From: Rhizophagus irregularis
Taxonomy: Eukaryota; Glomeromycota; Glomeromycetes; Glomerales; Glomeraceae
Assembly: GCF_026210795.1 (NCBI RefSeq)
Contig: NC_089452.1
Coordinates: 62,001 to 126,000 of the forward strand
DNA length: 64,000 nt
Reading direction: 5' to 3'
Positions within the stretch are counted from its first letter, which is position 1. Each line of letters opens with the position of its first letter. The translations under genes were made by a program, and so were the position numbers. This document shows, one piece after another, positions 18,802-30,697 of this stretch. The notes under the pieces were generated by a model. That model made no database searches and had not been told where the DNA came from. It worked only from the letters and a program-made list of their open reading frames with translations.

Positions 18802-19538
18802 ACTCCAAGTTTCAGCAAAGTAGCATTATCGAATTTTGCTTTAGACAAAGAAAGATTCAAAAAAAAGTCTGAGACGCTGGAGATCGAAGAAGTAGTTAAC
18901 ATTATTAAAAATTGGAGACTAAATGACGAGAATGAAGAAACAACGTGGTACCAGAAAAAGTGGTTGAAATTATTAACGAACAGCAAAAGCTAGATAAGAT
19001 TCCATACAACCGGTATCAAGATTTACCAAACCACAAAGTCTTAAAAAACAAATTGGCAGAACTGAAATCGATTTTCTACCATTCATCTAATGAAATGGAA
19101 TGGGAAAAAATCAATGAGAAAGCCTTATTCGAATCGTTAGAAGAGATGATGGATAAAGAAGTAAATGAATTGGATAGAATACCTGATTGGATAAAATCAA
19201 ACAGTTTCTTCAGAATAGGACAAAGAATTGTCAGTATAACAGAATACAATGCAATAATGAGAGAATATATGACGCTAAATAACAATTTTGAATAAAGATT
19301 GAAAGACGAAAACTGATATCAGAACGAGAGAGGAACCAGAAATAAAAGACTGATTTTCGATTCACCTAAGAAAAGCGAATTAAGCTGCATGAGCGAATCA
19401 GAAAAGGAAGAAGAGAAGAAAGAAATCAAGCCTCGCAGTTTAGAATCAGAAAAAGAAGAGCGTTCGATGACGACAAAGACAACAAATAACATAAACACGA
19501 CGAAGAAGAAAAAGAAGAAAAGAAATAATAGAAAATAG
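18802..19538 (+). pseudogene. Unrecognised charged protein, frame-shifted
   Basis: Coding character passes through three frames. One block (18802 to about 18995) includes FKKKSETLEIEEVVNIIKNW. A second (18945-19295, 116 residues) includes IPYNRYQDLPNHKVLKNKL and RIPDWIKSNSFFRIGQRI. A third, Ser/Glu/Lys-rich, ends at TAG 19536-19538 (SELSCMSESEKEEEKKE then a KKKKKK stretch). I do not recognise the family. It could be a Gag-like or host protein. The frame changes suggest decay or missed short introns. Confidence 0.35.
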
Positions 19539-20985
19539 TTTGGAAAATATACAACATATCCAATCGAAGTCACGTGACTTTAAAAGTCATATAAAAAATT
19601 TTTTGCCGATACCAAATTTTAGATAGAATTTTAATTGTTTGTATTTTCTTTTTTAACTGTATATAGTTTCTTTTCTTGATGTCAAATACAGTAAAATTTA
19701 GGAAAATAATCTGAGATATAGTAGATTTGATTAGCTTAGTCTTACTAGACCCAGAGTTGATATAGTTGTAGCCTAATATTTCTATATATAGTTATCTTAG
19801 CTTAACTCTACATACAGGCATTTGACGATTTTTAATGGGATTTTGATTTTTCAAGAAAGTAAGTATTATTTAATTTTGTTTTGTACTGTTTTCTTTATTA
19901 AATAGATTATACTCTGTTATAGGAAAAACATATGATTTGCACGGTTTGCTCTAAGTATCTTGTAGTTTTGGGATACGATATTTTTTTATTTATAAATCCT
20001 AATAAAGATGCGTTACAGTTTAAAAAAAAAATAATAATAATAACTAAAATGCTATTAGAATATATTCCTTCTTTTATATCACTATTAAATATTGTAATCA
20101 AAATGCTAATAAAGCATATTCTTAATACATGGTTTATAAGTATACTGAAATAGTACAAATAGTTTAACTAAAATACTATTAAAACATATTTTTAGTACAT
20201 AGCTTTTATCACTATTAAACATTGAATATTGTAATCAAAATACTATTAAAACATATTTTTAATATATGGTTTATATTACTATTAAATTCTGAAATTGTAT
20301 GAGTAGTTTAATCAAAATGCTATTAAAACATATTCATAGCATACGGCTTATATCATGATTAAATATTAAAATGCTATTAAAACGTTTTTAATATATGGTT
20401 TATATTACTATTAAATACTGAAATTATACGAGTAGTTTATTAATCAAAATGCTATTAAAGCATATTCATAGCATATGGCTTATATCATGATTAAATATTA
20501 AATATTGTAATCAAAATTGTATTAAAACATGTTTTTAACACATAGTTTATATTACTATTAAACACTGAAATTGTACGGGTAGTTAACTAAAATGCTATTA
20601 AAACATATTCTTAACACATGGTTTAAACATTGAATATTGTAACAAAATGCTATTAAAATACGTTTTTTAATACATGGTTTATGTCACTATTAAATACTGA
20701 AATTATAAACAAAAGATGATTAAAATACATTTTAAGTATACTGAAATTATTAAGTAGAAATTAAATATATAATATTTATACTTAAAATATACTTAAACAG
20801 GCAAAATTTAAGAGTGTTATGAATATTATTTATGTATCAAATCCAATGAATTTAAGTGTATTTTTAGTATTATTTATGAATATATCTGCTTTATACAAAA
20901 TATATGAAATTATATTTAATTAATACTAATATAATACTCAATTTCACATTTAAATATTCTTAATTTTCAGTACAATTTCAGTATA
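19539..20985 (+). repeat. Non-coding, with ~10 degenerate tandem units
   Basis: From about 20040 to 20720 the core (t)caaaatgctattaaaacata recurs roughly ten times at 55-75-bp spacing, alternating with tttatat(t)actattaaatactgaaatt. No gene. Flanking parts are plain AT-rich sequence. Confidence 0.7.
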
Positions 20986-20989
20986 TTTT

Positions 20990-21719
20990 CAGTATATTTT
21001 CAGTATGCAATTTTTCTTACTGGGAATAATAGTAAATGGATCATATAAAATTAAAGAATTAAATGGGAAATTTTTAAAAAGACCTGTAAATGGAGAATTA
21101 TTAAAAGAATATTTTGATAGGGAAATATTTGAATCATATGTAATAATATAATATATTTTGAGACCTGAATTCAATTCTTAATTTATGGGACATAAATTTT
21201 TCAAGGGGAGGATAAATGTAATAACTGAAAATATAATAGATGAATAAATAATTATCCGATGGGTAAATAATTAGCTGATAAAGTAATATTTATAGTTTAG
21301 TTTAGTTACAAGATAGTCATATGATAATGTATTTCTTTATTTTCTTTAATTTTCTTAAATTTTTATTAGAAAAAGATAGTAGATATTAGAAATAATTTTC
21401 TTAAAATGTATAAATACAAGTGGATTTCGTTAGAAATTTTGCAGTTCGATTTATGTAGTTCAATTTTAATAAAATTAATTCGTCTTTTAATAAAAACTAA
21501 CACACTCTTTTTGCCTTTTTCTTATGATGAAAAAGTGCCACATTAATTAGTTTAATTAATGGTTTATTGAAATTATTAATATGAAAAAACTATTGCAATT
21601 TAAAATTAAGTAAAAATATTATTTCGTAACTAATTTTTATTTTAAACCAAGCAAAGATATTATTCAAACTCAATACGTCATACGATAATTATTTATTATC
21701 CTATGGGTAGCATGTTACA
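20990..21719 (+). mobile_element. Ty3 remnant: integrase tail, polypurine tract and one LTR
   Basis: 20990 to about 21151 encodes the end of a Ty3 integrase (GSYKIKELNGKFLKRPVNGE), similar in layout to the GPY tail of the intact element but diverged. A purine tract caaggggagga follows, then a ~503-bp LTR from TGTAATAACTG (21217) to ATGTTACA (21719), with TATAAATAC near 21409 and AATAAAA near 21470. All upstream parts are missing, so this is a 5'-truncated element of a different family. Confidence 0.78.
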
Positions 21720-23220
21720 ACATTTCGTTGAGAACAAGTATAATACCAGAAGCAGGGACATTTGTTTACCACTGAGTGGCAGACGGAGGTGACAACATAT
21801 ATAACCTGCATGCCTTCTTCTTTAACACTCTGTATCAGCATTATAGCATAATATCAACTTATATGTATTCCTTCTATGCTCAGCTATTTTATTCTGTTAG
21901 TTTGCTATCTGATTCTACTAATTTATCAGCTGATTCTGTTGGTTTGCCAATTGTACATCTTTACGCTGATTCAGAAAATGTATACCCAGATTGGCTATTT
22001 GTAATTCTGCAATACGTGCTTGATTCTATTATGTTATAGTTTTCCAATATTTACGTCCATTCCTCTCATAAGTAAAATCAGCATGTACTCTTATTAAATC
22101 TTAATTAAGAGTAAGGATGGCCCTGAAATTGATTTGGCAAAAATCCGAAATCTAAAATTCTGAATCCGAAATCTGAAATTTTTCTGAAATTAATTCATAA
22201 TTTCAGCTGAATTCATAATTCTGGCCAAAATTAATTTATAATTTCAGACGAATTTGTAATTCCAGCTGAAAATCATAATTCCAGTCAAAACGATATGTCG
22301 ATCATTTCTATATTTGCCAATAGCCATTCCACAAAAATCGATTTTAGTAGAAACGAATATTAAATCTTGTGTAATATCAATTTCCATTTTGGAAAATTCT
22401 ATAATTCTGGCCGGAATTAAGTGCATAATTCTGGCCAAATTTATATATTTAATTTTGGCATTTCAGCTGGAATTTCAGATTTTGGAATTTTGGATTTGGC
22501 TGGAATTACGGCTATGGTTTCAGAATTTTGGTAAATCCGAAATATTTCAGTTTCAGGGCCATTTTTAATTAAGAGTATTTGTACACTCTAAAGATTCTTT
22601 AAGTAATGTCTGCAATCCTTCTATCTGATTTAGTTGGTCTACACCAATTTCTTGCATTAGAGCAGCTTGACGAATAATTTCATTAAGACTTTGTGTGGTA
22701 GCATTAAAGACATCATCTATATCTTGTAGAATTCAATCTATTTCGATCAAAAAATAGTTAAATCTCTATTACACAATCTGCAACTGCCCGTTAGCGATCT
22801 AGTATTCTTAGAATAGGATTGAATAATTCATTATTTTCATCCATTTTTACCTTTCCTTTACATACAGATATTTCTTAAATGCGTTTTTTGAGTTTGTCTA
22901 CTATGTCTTCAAGCTGAATGATATGTTTATCCTAAACAATAAGTGCTTCTTCCTTCAACTCTAAGTTATCTTGATACTTCCCAAGTTCAACTAAGGTGGA
23001 CTGACACTCTGCCCTCAATGACTCTATCTCATTCTCATGTGAAATAAGATTTTTTTCAATATAGGAGATATACCATTCACATGCCTCTATCTCCTTTGTA
23101 AGTTTACGGATTTTCTTCTTATTGGAAATATTATTTGTTTCCTTTTAAACTAGCTGTTTACACAAATCGAAGTTGCTATTTAATAGATCAAGATATATTT
23201 GTTCAACTCCCATTGATTCC
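21720..23220 (-). pseudogene. Coiled-coil protein pseudogene
   Basis: Minus-strand coding remains from about 23212 (ATGGGAGTTGAACAA) downward: LTKEIEACEWYISYIEKN, SLRAECQSTLVELGKYQDNL and IIQLEDIVDKLKKRI. A second block starts MDENNELFNPILRILDR at about 22842 and runs to IEGLQTLLKESLECTNTLN; past the MITE come Asn/Gln-rich heptads (ARIAELQIANLG). Several in-frame stops are present. It is heptad-like throughout; function unknown. It is convergent or divergent with the integrase pseudogene next door and may belong to the same large element. A hAT MITE (22112-22567) interrupts it. Confidence 0.45.
22112..22567 (+). mobile_element. hAT MITE (456 bp), family with TAAGGATGGCCCTGAAA ends
   Basis: Ends TAAGGATGGCCCTGAAA / TTTCAGGGCCATTTTTA; 8-bp target duplication ATTAAGAG at 22104-22111 and 22568-22575. 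Internal short repeats of ttcataattt(c/g)agc(t/c)gaa. A sister copy is at 23814-24658. Confidence 0.88.
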
Positions 23221-23813
23221 TATTATTCTGATAGATTCTGATGAAGTATGAAATGTAAAAATGACTTAAACTTTACACAGAATATTATACCAACCATCTG
23301 GATATCAACGGACTGCCAAAAAATTATATAAGACATCACAAAATGCAGGACATGATTTCACCTTAGATGAAGTGCAAGATTGATTTGAAAGACAGGCAGT
23401 ACATCAAGTCCACAAACCTCATTCCTGATTTATCCCTCGAGTAAGTTTCAGTTCTATATAGATTCCCAATGAAATTCATCAAGCTAACATTTTATATATG
23501 CCATATGATGAGGTTGGACATGTAATTTATCTTTTCTATCTTAATATAGTTAATATAGTATCAACCAGTGTTAAAGATCAACAGGGAAACTAACTTTTTA
23601 TACTATTGCTCAAGCTTTTAAAAAAGTATACTATGATGATACAACATATTCGCTCACTTGGCCAAAATTATTGATTACAGATAAGGATTTAGAGTTTAAA
23701 AGTGAATGTGAAAAGCTAATGACTTTCCATGATGTAAAGATTCAAAAGGCTAAGTCTAAACGTACTGTTGGCATTGTAAAGCGATATAATCATACCTTAG
23801 TTGTAAGGATGGC

Positions 23814-24658
23814 CCTGAAATTGATTTGGCAAAAATCTGAAATCTGAAATTCTAAATCTAAAATTTAAAATTTTTCCAAAATTAATTCATAATTTCGGCC
23901 AAATTCATAATTCTGGCCAAAATTAATTCATAATTTCAGATGAATTCGTAATTTCAGCCAAAAATCGTAATTCTGGTCAAAACGGATATATCGATCAGTT
24001 CCATATTTGAAGGTCATCTAAAGGGGGTAAATTACGTGACTTCGAAAAAAATTGTTTTTATAAAATAAAACTTTTTACCATATATTCAACCATTCCAAAT
24101 ATATATCTTAAATGCATTTTTACATGCTCTGCGTAGGGTTTTGAATGCTGTTTTTGATTTATTTAACTTTTTTTAATTTCATTATTCATTTTTGGATATG
24201 ATCAGCAAAGTTTCATTCATTCATATGTAAAGTCAAAAACAATATTCAAAATCCACTTTTTTTCCTTAAGTAAACTTGCAAAGCAGATAAAAATACGCTT
24301 ATATTATGATTTTAAAGTTTCTATTAATCTTTCTTTATAAAAAATTAATCTAATTAAAATTACACTGAATCACGTGATTTGTCCTGCTTTAGATGACCTC
24401 TATATTTGGCGATAGCTGTTCCATAAAAATTAATTTGGTAGGAACAAATATGGAATCTTGTATAATATTGATTTTCATTTTAGGAAATTCTATAATTCCT
24501 ACTGGAATTAAATGCATAATTCTGGCCAAATTTACATATTTAATTTTGGTATTTCAGCTGGAATTTCAGATTTCAGAATTTTGGATTTGGCTGGAATTAC
24601 AGCTACAGTTCCAGAATTTTGGCAAATCTGAAATATTTCAGTTTCAGGGCTATCTTTA
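23814..24658 (+). mobile_element. hAT MITE copy 2, carrying a nested insertion
   Basis: Same family as 22112-22567. Target duplication cttagttg (23806-23813) / cttggttg (24659-24666), 7 of 8 bases. It is enlarged by an insertion at 24010-24399. Confidence 0.85.
24010..24399 (+). mobile_element. Nested MITE (~389 bp) inside hAT MITE
   Basis: Terminal inverted repeats AGGTCATCTAAAG...CTTTAGATGACCT with internal TTACGTGA/TCACGTGA arms. Flanks catatttg / tatatttg match the uninterrupted site in the sister MITE (ctatatttgccaatag), giving an 8-bp imperfect target duplication. Confidence 0.8.
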
Positions 24659-25177
24659 CTTGGTTGAGAAACTATTTTCATCTCAAGATGCATCTGACTT
24701 ACTAACTTTAGGCAAAGCGAGATCTCAAGTCTGGATAAAAAACTTACCTATTGCTGTAGAAAGTATAAATAACTCAGTAACCAAACAACTTGGTATATCT
24801 TCTACAGATGCCATCAAAAAGAGGCGAGTAAGTTCTAGTCCTTCTTATCCTCGTAATGGACCTGTTGGATATGAAGAGGAGAAACTACCACTAGATATAC
24901 TAAGTGTAAGGTACTTACTTAAGTCAAGTAATCTGAAAGGTGGAAAACATCAAGCAAAGGATATGAATTAGTCACCTAAGATTTACCATATTCATAGTAT
25001 ATCTTTAACACAAAAAAATCAACCAGTCTTATACTGGCTTGTTGATAATGATAGTATAGAATCAAAGAGATCCTTGGTGAGGAAAGAACTTTTGGTCATA
25101 CCAGATGATATAGAACTTCCGCCACAGTGGGTGCTTACAAATTAAAATACTGATATTATTTTATACAATTATACTTA

Positions 25178-25440
25178 TTGAAAATGATCAGAAAATATAC
25201 TTGCGAATATTTACATAATACAGGAAAGCCTTGTTATCGTTCTTGTATGAAACTTGAAGGATGTCGTTTACATTGGAAGACAAAACCATGTATTCCATGT
25301 GCCATATATGGAAATCTACAGGTACGTCTAGTGGTCAATGTCAAATTTATATTGGAAGCTATTATTAAAACCAATATCTCAACAGACTTAAAGAATCTTT
25401 AGCAGCTAATAAACATTAGTAATCATCTATCTATCTGGAA
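25178..25440 (+). pseudogene. Small Cys-rich protein downstream of the integrase
   Basis: Starts MKMIRKYTCEYLHNTGKPC and has a C..C..C..C..H..C..C pattern over the first 50 residues (TCEYLHNTG, CMKLEGC, CIPCAIYG), which suggests a small zinc-binding protein. After about 25320 the frame shifts: the alternative frame gives GTSSGQCQIYIGSYY, and its continuation NQYLNRLKES after a stop. It begins 33 bp after the integrase stop, so it may be an accessory gene of the same element. Confidence 0.4.
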
Positions 25441-25478
25441 CAGAATCTCGGCAAAACATTTTTATGATCACCCCAGAC

Positions 25479-25675
25479 TGAGGTTGCAGGCGAAACCCCA
25501 TAGTAAACGTAAAACTTGACAAAACTATATTAAAATATTAATAAAAATTTGGCAAAACTTGACTATAAAAATCATATGAAATGACAAAACTATAATAAAC
25601 TCTTATAAAAAAATTGATGAAACTGAGGTTTAGACGTTTTGCCAAATTCAAAAACCAGTTTAGCCCGCAACTTTA
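25479..25675 (+). mobile_element. hAT MITE (197 bp)
   Basis: Ends TGAGGTTGCAGGCGAAAC / CCAGTTTAGCCCGCAACTTTA; target duplication ccccagac (25471-25478) / ctccagac (25676-25683), 7 of 8. The termini resemble those of the full hAT element (TAAGGTTGCTTGCCGAAAC). Confidence 0.78.
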
Positions 25676-25799
25676 CTCCAGACACATATCTATTGCATCT
25701 GTCACATCTATTACATCACGAGCATTATGAGCATCACAAGCATACACCTTAGACACGTACCTATGACATACTCTCAAGCAGTTAATCACTATGGGTAGT

Positions 25800-26330
25800 T
25801 ACACCCAATTTTAGGAAGACTTTTTGTATGTCTATTTTCATGTAAACTAAAAGAACACAAAGGATCAATGGAGCCAATCCTGCTATATATTTTTGGGAAG
25901 ACTTTTGGTAAGACTTTTAGTAAGACTTTGCTGTCCCAACATTTTTATTTATACTAAAAAAAACACAGAGGATCAATGAAGCCAATCCTGCTGTATATTT
26001 TTGGTACGACTTTATTTAGCTTATTTACTAAATGAATCACTTTTAGAGTATCATAAAAAATAGTATGCCAAAATGGATTGCTGAATCGTGTCGACAGTAT
26101 TACAGACACTTTGTGTCCTTCATGCCTCTGGCACTTATAAAGGCAATCTGATATAGCATAAAAATTAAGACATCTATAAAGGATTCTGGCGTGATAAAAA
26201 GACCCTATAATACTACTTATTTTACATAGCAGGAATACCTTAAAATACCCAATTAAGCTGTTTTAGGAACAGTTAATGTTAATCTATATCAGATTACAAG
26301 ATGAAGGGGTCTAAGGTCTCAGCATAATGA
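25800..26330 (+). repeat. Repeat block related to 55.7-56.3 kb
   Basis: About 25815-26035 has two ~120-bp units (aggatcaatg(g/a)agccaatcctgct followed by atatttttgg(g/t)a(a/c)gactttt). 26041 to about 26170 is an inverted match to about 55725-55855 (agtatgcc, gacactttgtgtccttcatg, ggcaatctgatatagcat). No gene. Confidence 0.7.
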
Positions 26331-26420
26331 TAACATATAAAAGAAAACAGGGTGAAGGGGTCTGGAAGAGAAATCAGTATGGTAATATATTTGCTGTCTC
26401 AGGTCCCCTAAGGTTATCTA

Positions 26421-26783
26421 CTTTACTAAAAATAGTCAATTTTTTGAAATGATTTTGTAATAATTTTAAAATACTACAAAAATACATTTAATACATCAAA
26501 ATGTTTTTATTATATTTTTGTTATTATTTTGTAATTATATTGTATTTAGGTCTATAAAAATAACTCAAAATAATATCACAATAATTTTTTAATATTTTTG
26601 TTATTATTTTATTATTATAATATAATTAACTTTAATATTATTTTAATATTTTAATCTCAAAAATACCTTAAATATATCTTGATATATTTTAAAAATTTTA
26701 CAAAATAATTGCACAATTGTTTTGAAAGCCATTGTATCTAGGTCTATAAAAATATTTCAAAAAATTGGCCATTTTTAGTAAAG
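26421..26783 (+). mobile_element. TA-type MITE, 363 bp, copy 1
   Basis: Ends CTTTACTAAAAATAGTCAAT / ATTGGCCATTTTTAGTAAAG, flanked by TA. Near-palindromic throughout. The same length as the inverted copy at 53823-54185. Tc1/mariner-like by target. Confidence 0.87.
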
Positions 26784-26907
26784 TATATTGAGTCAGAATA
26801 TTCCTCCAGAATATTATAAGATATAGATCAATTGCTTATTTTATAGAATTAAAGCTATTATTGTAGTAAATGAAAATAGAATTCAATGATAAATTTTTAT
26901 TTAATTA

Positions 26908-27634
26908 TGAGCTGCAAAAAGATTGGTACCTTACTCAAAAAGGAAAGGATTTATACCAAGAAAAATACCATATAATTAAAACAAGATGGGCTGAAAAAAT
27001 ATATATATTATAATGACTTTAAATAAACATTTTTACTAATATTTTTTTATCTTACTATGGATAGTTTCTCTACAAAATGAAGCAATACATTACTAACTGA
27101 TAATGAAAAGTTGATGATAATTAATGTTTACAATTATTTTTTGGGAGCTAACTTTAAAAAGGATCAGGTCACATTACACAAGCATGTTGCTGAGGTGTTT
27201 GGGCATAGGGAAAGTACAGTTGAAAGGGTAGTTTCAAACTGAAAAAGCCATAGAGATAATACTTTTACACCACACAAAATGCTTGAATATCCTAAATTAC
27301 AATTAAATAGTTAAATTTTCATTATATTGCTTTTTCTGATGAATTAAAAAAACCAGAACTTTTGAAGCTGGTTAAAATAAACAAAGAAAAGGTTCCATTT
27401 TCTTGTGTTAACATTGCAGAACAATATGAATATAAAGTTAATTTTACCCCTCCATACCATGATTGTGAACTCCAATCTATTGAAGGTGTTTAGTCAGTTG
27501 TAAAGGGTAAAGTCGCATGCTCAAGTTCACACCCAAACTTTTTATTTGTTAGAAATTCACTTTTAAATGTATTTACATAAAAATTTTTTTTATCAATACA
27601 ATATTTGAGGTACCAATCTTTTTGCACCGACCCA
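26908..27634 (+). mobile_element. Tc1/mariner-type element, internally deleted
   Basis: Terminal repeats TGAGCTGCAAAAAGATTGG / CCAATCTTTTTGCACCGACCCA; TA on both sides (26906-26907, 27635-27636). Inside are a start MDSFSTK with an HTH-like block (DNEKLMIINVYNYFLGANF, VFGHRESTVERVV) and the end of a DD(34)D/E transposase (NFTPPYHDCELQSIEGV, SVVKGKVACSSSHPNFLF), with in-frame stops. The middle of the transposase is missing. Non-autonomous relic. Confidence 0.78.
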
Positions 27635-27981
27635 TAATGACTAAAGATGCAATAAATGTACTGTACTTAAATTTTTACTTTCACATTAATATGTATATAA
27701 TTTTTTTCACTTTGAAAAAGGTCCGCATATCATTGATCGCCCTCTGTATAATACTGTATAATGAATAAAAAAGATTTTGACAAAATGTCACGGGTTTTCA
27801 TATTTAGAATTAACATTTATAAATCATCAAATAAATTTTTCGTAAACGCAAAAAAATCTTATTTTTTAATAGTTTAATATACAAGGTGTACATGATTACT
27901 ATTAGTATGAACCCTTTGGTAACCCGCGCGTGCGTTTGTCATTGCATCATCTCATTTGTTGGAGTTGTTGGTTCACATCAA
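27635..27981. other. Intergenic, no feature seen
   Basis: AT-rich sequence between the mariner relic and the CRN stop codon; the 3' region of the CRN gene. Confidence 0.5.
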
Positions 27982-30697
27982 TCATCGGTTTTCGATATCT
28001 AAAATTTCTGACACGTCAAATGGGAAATAATCCATTTTTGGCATTTTTTTAGCCCCTGGATTTTTGATATAATAATCTTCATCGCTATAATATGGCCGTT
28101 TTTTGATTACATTATCAATCGAGGCATCGCCAATACCGTCAAGAACATTTTTCAACCTATTTTTTTCCCAAAAGTTGGGATTTGCATCTCCGGTAATGGC
28201 AAATGATGCCCGAGAGGAAAAAACGGGTCCAAAGTGTTTTTTAAAATCCTCTTTTGAAATTACCAAAACACCTGATTCATGCTTTTCCTTCTTATATGGT
28301 TGCGAAGTAAAAATAATTGTAATAAGAATATAATTATCATCATCATCAACAGCAGTATAAAAACTCTTTAGATTTTTCTCATCTTCTTCTTCAACTTTAC
28401 TTTCGGGCATCTTTATTGAAACGTAATCCCATTTGCACTGGTTCGACATTAGGAATTTTTTAAATTCAATATGCACAAGTTTTCTGACAAGAAACACGTC
28501 AGCAAACGGAGCACTACTACCATTGATAACTACTACATTACCATTCTGCCAGTCTATTATTTTACCATCATGTTTTTCTGTTAATGGATTAGTGTGTGGA
28601 AATTGTTCATTTGCTTTACATACACAAAGGGGTTTCAATTCTACGCTCATATCAAAGTTAACATCCAACTCATCAGCATTGGGATATAATTCTCGTAATG
28701 TCATTGTAGTCTTTCCCATTTTTATCGCCAGATTAGTACGAAATGCTTCATGGTATGCCACAAACACCTCCCATTCTTCCCAATACATGCGTTCATCATA
28801 GAACTTTCTTACAAGTGTAGGTTTAACAATACACAGAACGTCATTATATAAACAGATAAAATAGAAGGGCATATTAATAAGGAACAAACTGCATCTGGCA
28901 GATTGTTCAACAGAGGAGAGAATAATATGTCTATCACGTTCTAGGCTTCTAATTGTAAGAGCTGGATTATTATCATCCAAACATTTATTAGGCTCAATAG
29001 CAATACCTTCAATGCAAAAATACATGAGCTTCATAGCAACATTTCTGTTCTTTTCAACATAGTCTCTTATGCCATACTGTTTATCGAGACTGTCCTTGAC
29101 TTTGATGAAACAGTCCACAAAGTCAATATCTTTTTTTTCAAGTTTCTCGAAGAATCCTCTCCCCTGTTTACCATCTGCTCCAAAGCAGACAATAAAGAGT
29201 CGTTGAAGTGCGCGTGGCAACCCACCGGTATCCCTCAGAAGCTGAAGCATTTGGCGACAATATTTCCATTTATATGCATAGTTTGCAATTCCCGCATTGA
29301 ATTTTTCTGCAAAATGATCCGTAATCCGAATAATGGATTTATCGTTCAATAATGGACAATCAACAAACTGGAATGAAATTCTTGAAGCTTCTTTTTGTTC
29401 AATGACAGCCAATGGAGCGGTCCCTGAAAGGAATGGTTGGACAAAGGCGGGTAAAGCGGATTTAAGCATAAATTCCGAAATATTATGGATCATATTATAG
29501 AAGAGTTTTGTTGGTGGATTCGACTTATCCTCTTTATCCCATGAATCAATAAGTTGAAATTCATCAATATGAAGATATAGGAAAAATAAGTGTTTATCGG
29601 ATAGATTTAGGGCTTTACGAATTTCTCCGATAACAACATTAAAATGAAAATTATTAAAGCTGTCCCCATATTGTTCAAGTGCGATGCGGAATTCTTGAAA
29701 CGTCATTCCATGTTCTTTTTCAATAAAAAACGCATGCGCAATTCGTAAGCCGATAATTATTGATGCATCTATGCCATAATCTTGTCGAGTAAGTCTGTGA
29801 CCATTTCCGAAGTCAATACATAAGTATTCAAGATGTGTGTCAGTCCTTCTTCTGTCATGAGGAATTTTACGATCATTATAAATATTCTGAATATACTGAG
29901 GCATGTCTCTTCTGACTTGATTAAAAAGCTCCTGCCCAAATCGAGTTTTTCCTATTTACAAGATAATGAGTAACTGATACAAATTGTTTACTAGGAAAAG
30001 TACAAAGAAACAATACCTATCCCCGGGGCTCCTCCACTGACAAGACACCAGTAGTTCGATTTTCCATCTCGGCCCGTAATATTACTGTATATTGTCTCAT
30101 TTATATAACCCATTGCCTCTTCGAAGTTACGTTATTGCAATGGCATGCTTAATACATCAGGCAAATTAGGTGTACCCTTTAATGCATTCTTTTTAATAAC
30201 CTCAATAATTTCCTTAAATGAAAGAGATGCTAATCAAAAAAAAAATCAGGCAGAGAAATGAATGTAAATGATATAATCTATTTCTTGTTCGATTGGTAAA
30301 ACGTTAAGAGACACTTACCAGCAGCAGCGGGCAATTGTACGATGACGTGAATGTTCTCATCTACAAGCAATTGTTCAAAAAAAACTTTCTTAACCGAGAA
30401 TATGGGTATCAACTGCTCGCCTCCAAATTTTTCTATAATATCATCTTTGGTAGTAACATGTTTAAGTTTGTCTCTTTCACCGTAAGCGATGTCAACCTTC
30501 CAAAGGTCAATGTCCTTATAATTAAACTTAATATCATGATTAATCTCATTATAGACAAGAAACTTGAGGTCTGAAATCTTTAAATCATCAAATTTGACCA
30601 AAGAACCATGAATGTCGCTTTCTTTAGCAACGTTAACCACAAAAGTATCAACAAAAGAAGTCATTCCTAGGAGTAAACAATTTATTGACACCATCAT
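27982..30697 (-). pseudogene. Crinkler (CRN)-type protein: UBL header, P-loop NTPase, nuclease-like C-terminus
   Basis: Three exons: 30697-30319, 30229-30017, 29951-27982; introns 89 and 65 bp. Exon 1 is the CRN ubiquitin-like header (MMVSINCLLLGMTSF, IDLWKVDIAYGE). Intron 2 splits the Walker A codons: VSGGAPGIG | KTRFGQEL. LFFLYLHIDEFQLIDSW fits Walker B. Near the C-terminus FADVFLV...HIEFKK has the D..ExK spacing of PD-(D/E)xK nucleases, as described for CRN effectors. About 850 residues. In exon 2 a TAA (30134-30132) interrupts SMPLQ-*-RNFEEAMGY, otherwise the gene is intact, so this copy is a recent pseudogene unless the stop is read through or is an error. A second, inverted copy starts at 63457. 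In the family such proteins are candidate secreted or nuclear effectors. Confidence 0.85.

Larger units (their letters stand above)
23280..25145 (+). pseudogene. DDE integrase pseudogene (retroviral/Polinton-type), split by nested MITEs
   Basis: Fragments in order: GYQRTAKKLYKTSQNAGHDF, then VHQVHKPH; QANILYMPYDEVGHVIYLF (first catalytic region); LLITDKDLEFKSECEKLM (second D); VKRYNHTLV (position of the catalytic E); and after the MITE LVEKLFSSQDASDLLTLGKA, ESINNSVTKQLGI, ending PPQWVLTN and TAA 25143-25145. Several stops and a K at the usual E position (IVKRYN for IVERYN) show decay. It resembles integrases of large DNA elements in these fungi (Polinton/Maverick-like); the class is an inference. 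The hAT MITE sits between codons HTLV and LVEKL. Confidence 0.62.

Noticed and set aside
21776-22039. 87-residue plus-strand frame
   Set aside because: It is the complement of the coiled-coil pseudogene; the minus strand has the heptad pattern.
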